DNA of 8,374 nt from Candidatus Moraniibacteriota bacterium (GTDB lineage: Bacteria > Patescibacteriota > Minisyncoccia > Moranbacterales > UBA2206): contig JAHFOP010000044.1 in the NCBI GenBank assembly GCA_023261605.1, positions 1 through 8,374 on the forward strand, given 5' to 3'. A program made the position numbers and the translations under genes. The notes under the pieces were generated by a model. It was not told the DNA's origin. It was given only the letters and a program-made list of their open reading frames with translations, and made no database searches. Shown piece by piece: positions 6,916 through 8,374 of the stretch (positions are counted from its first letter, which is position 1; each line of letters starts with the position of its first letter).

Positions 6916-6921
6916 AGGAGG
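6916..6921 (+). promoter_or_regulatory. Perfect Shine-Dalgarno AGGAGG of the small gene
   Basis: AGGAGG lies 5 bases before the ATG at 6927 and decides this start. It is the only clear Shine-Dalgarno in the window; murG, murC, murB, hpf, secA and ispG all lack one. It strongly supports the short reading frame as a translated gene. Confidence 0.8.
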
Positions 6922-6926
6922 ATAGT

Positions 6927-7160
6927 ATGATTACCATTATACCTTGCCAGTATATGGAAGGAACGGCCATAGACCGCCTGCAGGCATTGCTCTATGGTGG
7001 AGATCCTGAAAAAAATGCGGAACTTATCAAGGGGCTGGAGGATTTTATCCGGTGCAATCCAACGGGTCAGAATCAATTTTGGGAATTTTGTCAAAAAGCT
7101 TCCGTCGATGAGCGGGAAAAACTTCGGCACAAGGCATCGTACCTGTTTAATGCTGATTAA
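6927..7160 (+). CDS. Small protein of unknown function (77 residues)
   Basis: I do not recognise a family. The protein is soluble-looking and slightly acidic, with no signal peptide or membrane segment. It appears mostly helical, with likely helices at about 12-23, 26-42, 48-58 and 60-74. It has three cysteines (7, 43, 55) and a Trp/Phe cluster (QFWEFC, 50-55). It is supported as a gene by its own promoter, a perfect Shine-Dalgarno 5 bases before the ATG, and an intrinsic terminator 29 bases after the stop. Codon use differs from its neighbours: all four Arg codons are CGN (three CGG), three of seven Leu codons are CTG and none is TTA. Strong translation signals plus odd codon use suggest either acquired DNA or a specially expressed small protein. 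The repeated pattern of acidic and aliphatic residues could suit a protein-protein interaction role, but this is a guess. A structured RNA carrying a chance frame is the alternative. Confidence 0.72.
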   Translation: MITIIPCQYMEGTAIDRLQALLYGGDPEKNAELIKGLEDFIRCNPTGQNQFWEFCQKASVDEREKLRHKASYLFNAD

Positions 7161-7171
7161 TCTGTCAGCAT
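7150..7171 (+). other. Hairpin around the stop codon of the small gene
   Basis: ATGCTGA (7150-7156) and TCAGCAT (7165-7171) form a perfect 7-bp stem with an 8-base loop, and the loop contains the TAA stop (7158-7160). It lies 17 bases before the terminator stem. No T-tract follows directly, so it is not itself a terminator. It may stabilise the mRNA end or be chance. Confidence 0.4.
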
Positions 7172-7188
7172 AGGATGTTTCCAGGGTT

Positions 7189-7228
7189 GGGTGGGAGCAA
7201 TAGTAGTTGCTTTCCACCCTTTCTTTTT
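7189..7228 (+). terminator. Intrinsic terminator after the small gene
   Basis: GGGTGGGAGCAA (7189-7200) pairs with TTGCTTTCCACCC (7207-7219), giving 12 pairs with one G-U and a single bulged T; the loop is TAGTAG. The tail is TTTCTTTTT (7220-7228). It closes the small unit and separates it from ispG. Confidence 0.88.
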
Positions 7229-7239
7229 ATCCATTTTTC

Positions 7240-7248
7240 TGCTAAGAT
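7240..7248 (+). promoter_or_regulatory. Candidate extended -10 promoter of ispG
   Basis: TGCTAAGAT contains an extended -10 TG followed by TAAGAT, a five-of-six match to TATAAT. No good -35 is present, which is acceptable for extended -10 promoters. Transcription would start near 7255, giving a leader of about 22 bases with no Shine-Dalgarno. A promoter is needed here because a terminator lies just upstream. Confidence 0.45.
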
Positions 7249-7276
7249 GTAGAGAACTTAAATTTAATATCTTTTT

Positions 7277-8332
7277 ATGCAAAAATATCTTTCCAATGTG
7301 GTCAAAGTCGGGCCGTATAAACTTGGTGGAAAAAATCCAGTGCGGGTGCAGTCGATGTGCAACACTAATACGCGTGATATGACCGCAACGGTTGCGCAGA
7401 TTTTGAAATTGGAGAAAGCCGGCTGTGAAATCATTCGGGTGGCAGTGCCGGATATGGCGGCGGCTAAGGCTTTAGGAAAAATTAAAAAACGTATCCATAT
7501 TCCTTTGGTGGCCGACATTCATTTCGATTATAAGTTAGCTATCGAAGCGGCTGAGCAAGGCGTGGACAAAATCAGGATCAATCCTGGGAACATTGGGTCG
7601 GATGAAAATGTGAAAAAAGTGGTGACCGTTTGCAAAAAGAAAAAAATTCCTATTCGCATCGGCATTAATGGTGGGTCGTTGGAAAAGGATATTCTCCGAA
7701 AATATAAAGGCAAGGTGACGGCGGCGGGCATGGTTGAATCGGCCATACGTCACATTCGGATTTTGGAAAAACATAATTTCAGAAATATTCTGATTTCATT
7801 AAAAGCTTCTGATATTGAACGGACAGTGGAAGCCTATCGAATGCTGGCCAAAAAAGTTGATTATCCATTGCATATCGGCGTGACGGAAGCCGGCACGACT
7901 TTTCGTGGCACGATTATGTCATCCATCGGCCTTGGGATTTTGCTTTATGAAGGCATTGGTGCGACGTTGCGAGTTTCACTTACGGCTGATCCGGTGGAAG
8001 AATTGAAAGTGGCGTGGGAAATTTTGAAATCCTTAAAACTGCGAAAAAAAGGGGTGACGGTGACGAGTTGCCCGACTTGCGGACGCACGCAGATTGATCT
8101 GATCTCTTTGGCGAAAAAAGTGGAAGAAGCGGTTGAATTTATGGACAAAGATATCCACATTGCGGTCATGGGTTGTGTGGTCAATGGTCCTGGGGAAGCT
8201 CGCGAAGCGGACATTGGCGTGGCTGGCGGAAACGGTGCAGGGGCGATTTTCAGAAAAGGCAAAGTGATTAAATCTGTGAAAGAAAAAGAAATTTTAGCGG
8301 CACTTCTGGCAGAAGTGGATAAATTGAAATAA
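7277..8332 (+). CDS. ispG: IspG (GcpE), HMBPP synthase of the MEP pathway
   Basis: IspG is the 4Fe-4S enzyme that reduces 2-C-methyl-erythritol 2,4-cyclodiphosphate to HMBPP, the penultimate MEP pathway step towards IPP and DMAPP. The 351-residue length fits the short bacterial form. The N-terminal TIM-barrel shows PVRVQSMCNTNTRD (21-34), GCEIIRVAVPD (49-59), PLVADIHFDYKLA (76-88) and IRINPGNIG (99-107). Cluster ligands are visible as SCPTCGRT (264-271; Cys265 and Cys268) and MGCVVNGPGEA (298-308; Cys300). Glu307, the third non-thiol ligand position, is present, and the spacing matches E. coli Cys270/Cys273/Cys305/Glu312. VTEAGT (202-207) is also typical. All key residues are intact, so it should be active if electrons are supplied. 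The ATG follows ATCTTTTT with no Shine-Dalgarno. The product feeds the lipid carrier used by the peptidoglycan genes upstream. Confidence 0.96.
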   Translation: MQKYLSNVVKVGPYKLGGKNPVRVQSMCNTNTRDMTATVAQILKLEKAGCEIIRVAVPDMAAAKALGKIKKRIHIPLVADIHFDYKLAIEAAEQGVDKIRINPGNIGSDENVKKVVTVCKKKKIPIRIGINGGSLEKDILRKYKGKVTAAGMVESAIRHIRILEKHNFRNILISLKASDIERTVEAYRMLAKKVDYPLHIGVTEAGTTFRGTIMSSIGLGILLYEGIGATLRVSLTADPVEELKVAWEILKSLKLRKKGVTVTSCPTCGRTQIDLISLAKKVEEAVEFMDKDIHIAVMGCVVNGPGEAREADIGVAGGNGAGAIFRKGKVIKSVKEKEILAALLAEVDKLK

Positions 8333-8354
8333 TTGATATATAAAATTGCAAAAC

Positions 8355-8374
8355 ATGGAAATTTATCTTAGTCC
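8355..8374 (+). CDS. Possible start of a further gene, cut by the window edge
   Basis: An ATG at 8355 opens a frame reading MEIYLS before the window ends. It lies 22 bases after the ispG stop, behind an A/T-rich leader with TATAAA at 8338-8343 and no Shine-Dalgarno, like most starts here. There are too few codons to identify a product. Confidence 0.3.

Noticed and set aside
6831..7217. A 128-codon minus-strand frame opposite the small gene
   Set aside because: It runs through the terminator stem and across the 77-codon gene, which has a promoter, Shine-Dalgarno and stop in the right places. I saw no initiation signals for the reverse frame.
6859..7228. The secA-ispG transcript as RNase P RNA or tmRNA, given its length of about 370 bases
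   Set aside because: The conserved RNase P start (GAGGAAAGTCC) and ACAGAA segments are absent, and there is no tRNA-like end or T-loop for tmRNA. An unknown RNA cannot be excluded, but the Shine-Dalgarno favours a protein.

Overview
The window looks like a stretch of core chromosome from a member of the Candidate Phyla Radiation (Patescibacteria), most likely a Parcubacteria/Moranbacteria-type lineage. This is inferred from gene style, not from a search. The clues are the HESD-type MurG loop, the MurC motif set, an extra segment in the first nucleotide-binding domain of SecA, AT-leaning sequence, and six of seven complete genes starting without a Shine-Dalgarno sequence directly behind A/T-rich leaders. 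All complete genes are on the + strand. The standard genetic code fits.

Layout. Positions 1-81 are a non-coding leader with a perfect 14-bp palindrome and possible promoter elements. Positions 82-3602 hold murG, murC and murB, a fragment of a division/cell-wall (dcw) cluster. MurC adds L-Ala to UDP-MurNAc, MurB makes that UDP-MurNAc from the enolpyruvyl precursor, and MurG adds GlcNAc to lipid I to give lipid II. Positions 3639-4010 hold a short HPF/RaiA-type ribosome hibernation factor, followed by a strong intrinsic terminator at 4019-4055. secA (4145-6817) is the preprotein translocase motor, with a complete zinc-binding C-terminal tail. After secA comes a self-contained small transcription unit at 6824-7228: a good sigma70-type promoter, a 68-nt leader with mutually exclusive pairing options, the only perfect Shine-Dalgarno in the window, a 77-codon gene of unknown function, a hairpin around its stop codon, and an intrinsic terminator. 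ispG (7277-8332), for the penultimate step of the MEP isoprenoid pathway, follows with its own extended -10 element. A further gene may begin at 8355 and run off the edge.

How they fit together. IspG feeds isoprenoid synthesis, whose undecaprenyl carrier is needed by MurG. MurC, MurB and MurG build the peptidoglycan precursor, and SecA exports envelope proteins. Apart from HPF and the small unknown gene, the window is about building the cell envelope.

Most worth a second look are the 77-residue gene with its unusual expression signals, and MurB, which lacks the conserved active-site Arg of the YRxS motif and carries an Arg where a conserved Gly is expected. No mobile element, CRISPR array, tRNA or rRNA was seen.
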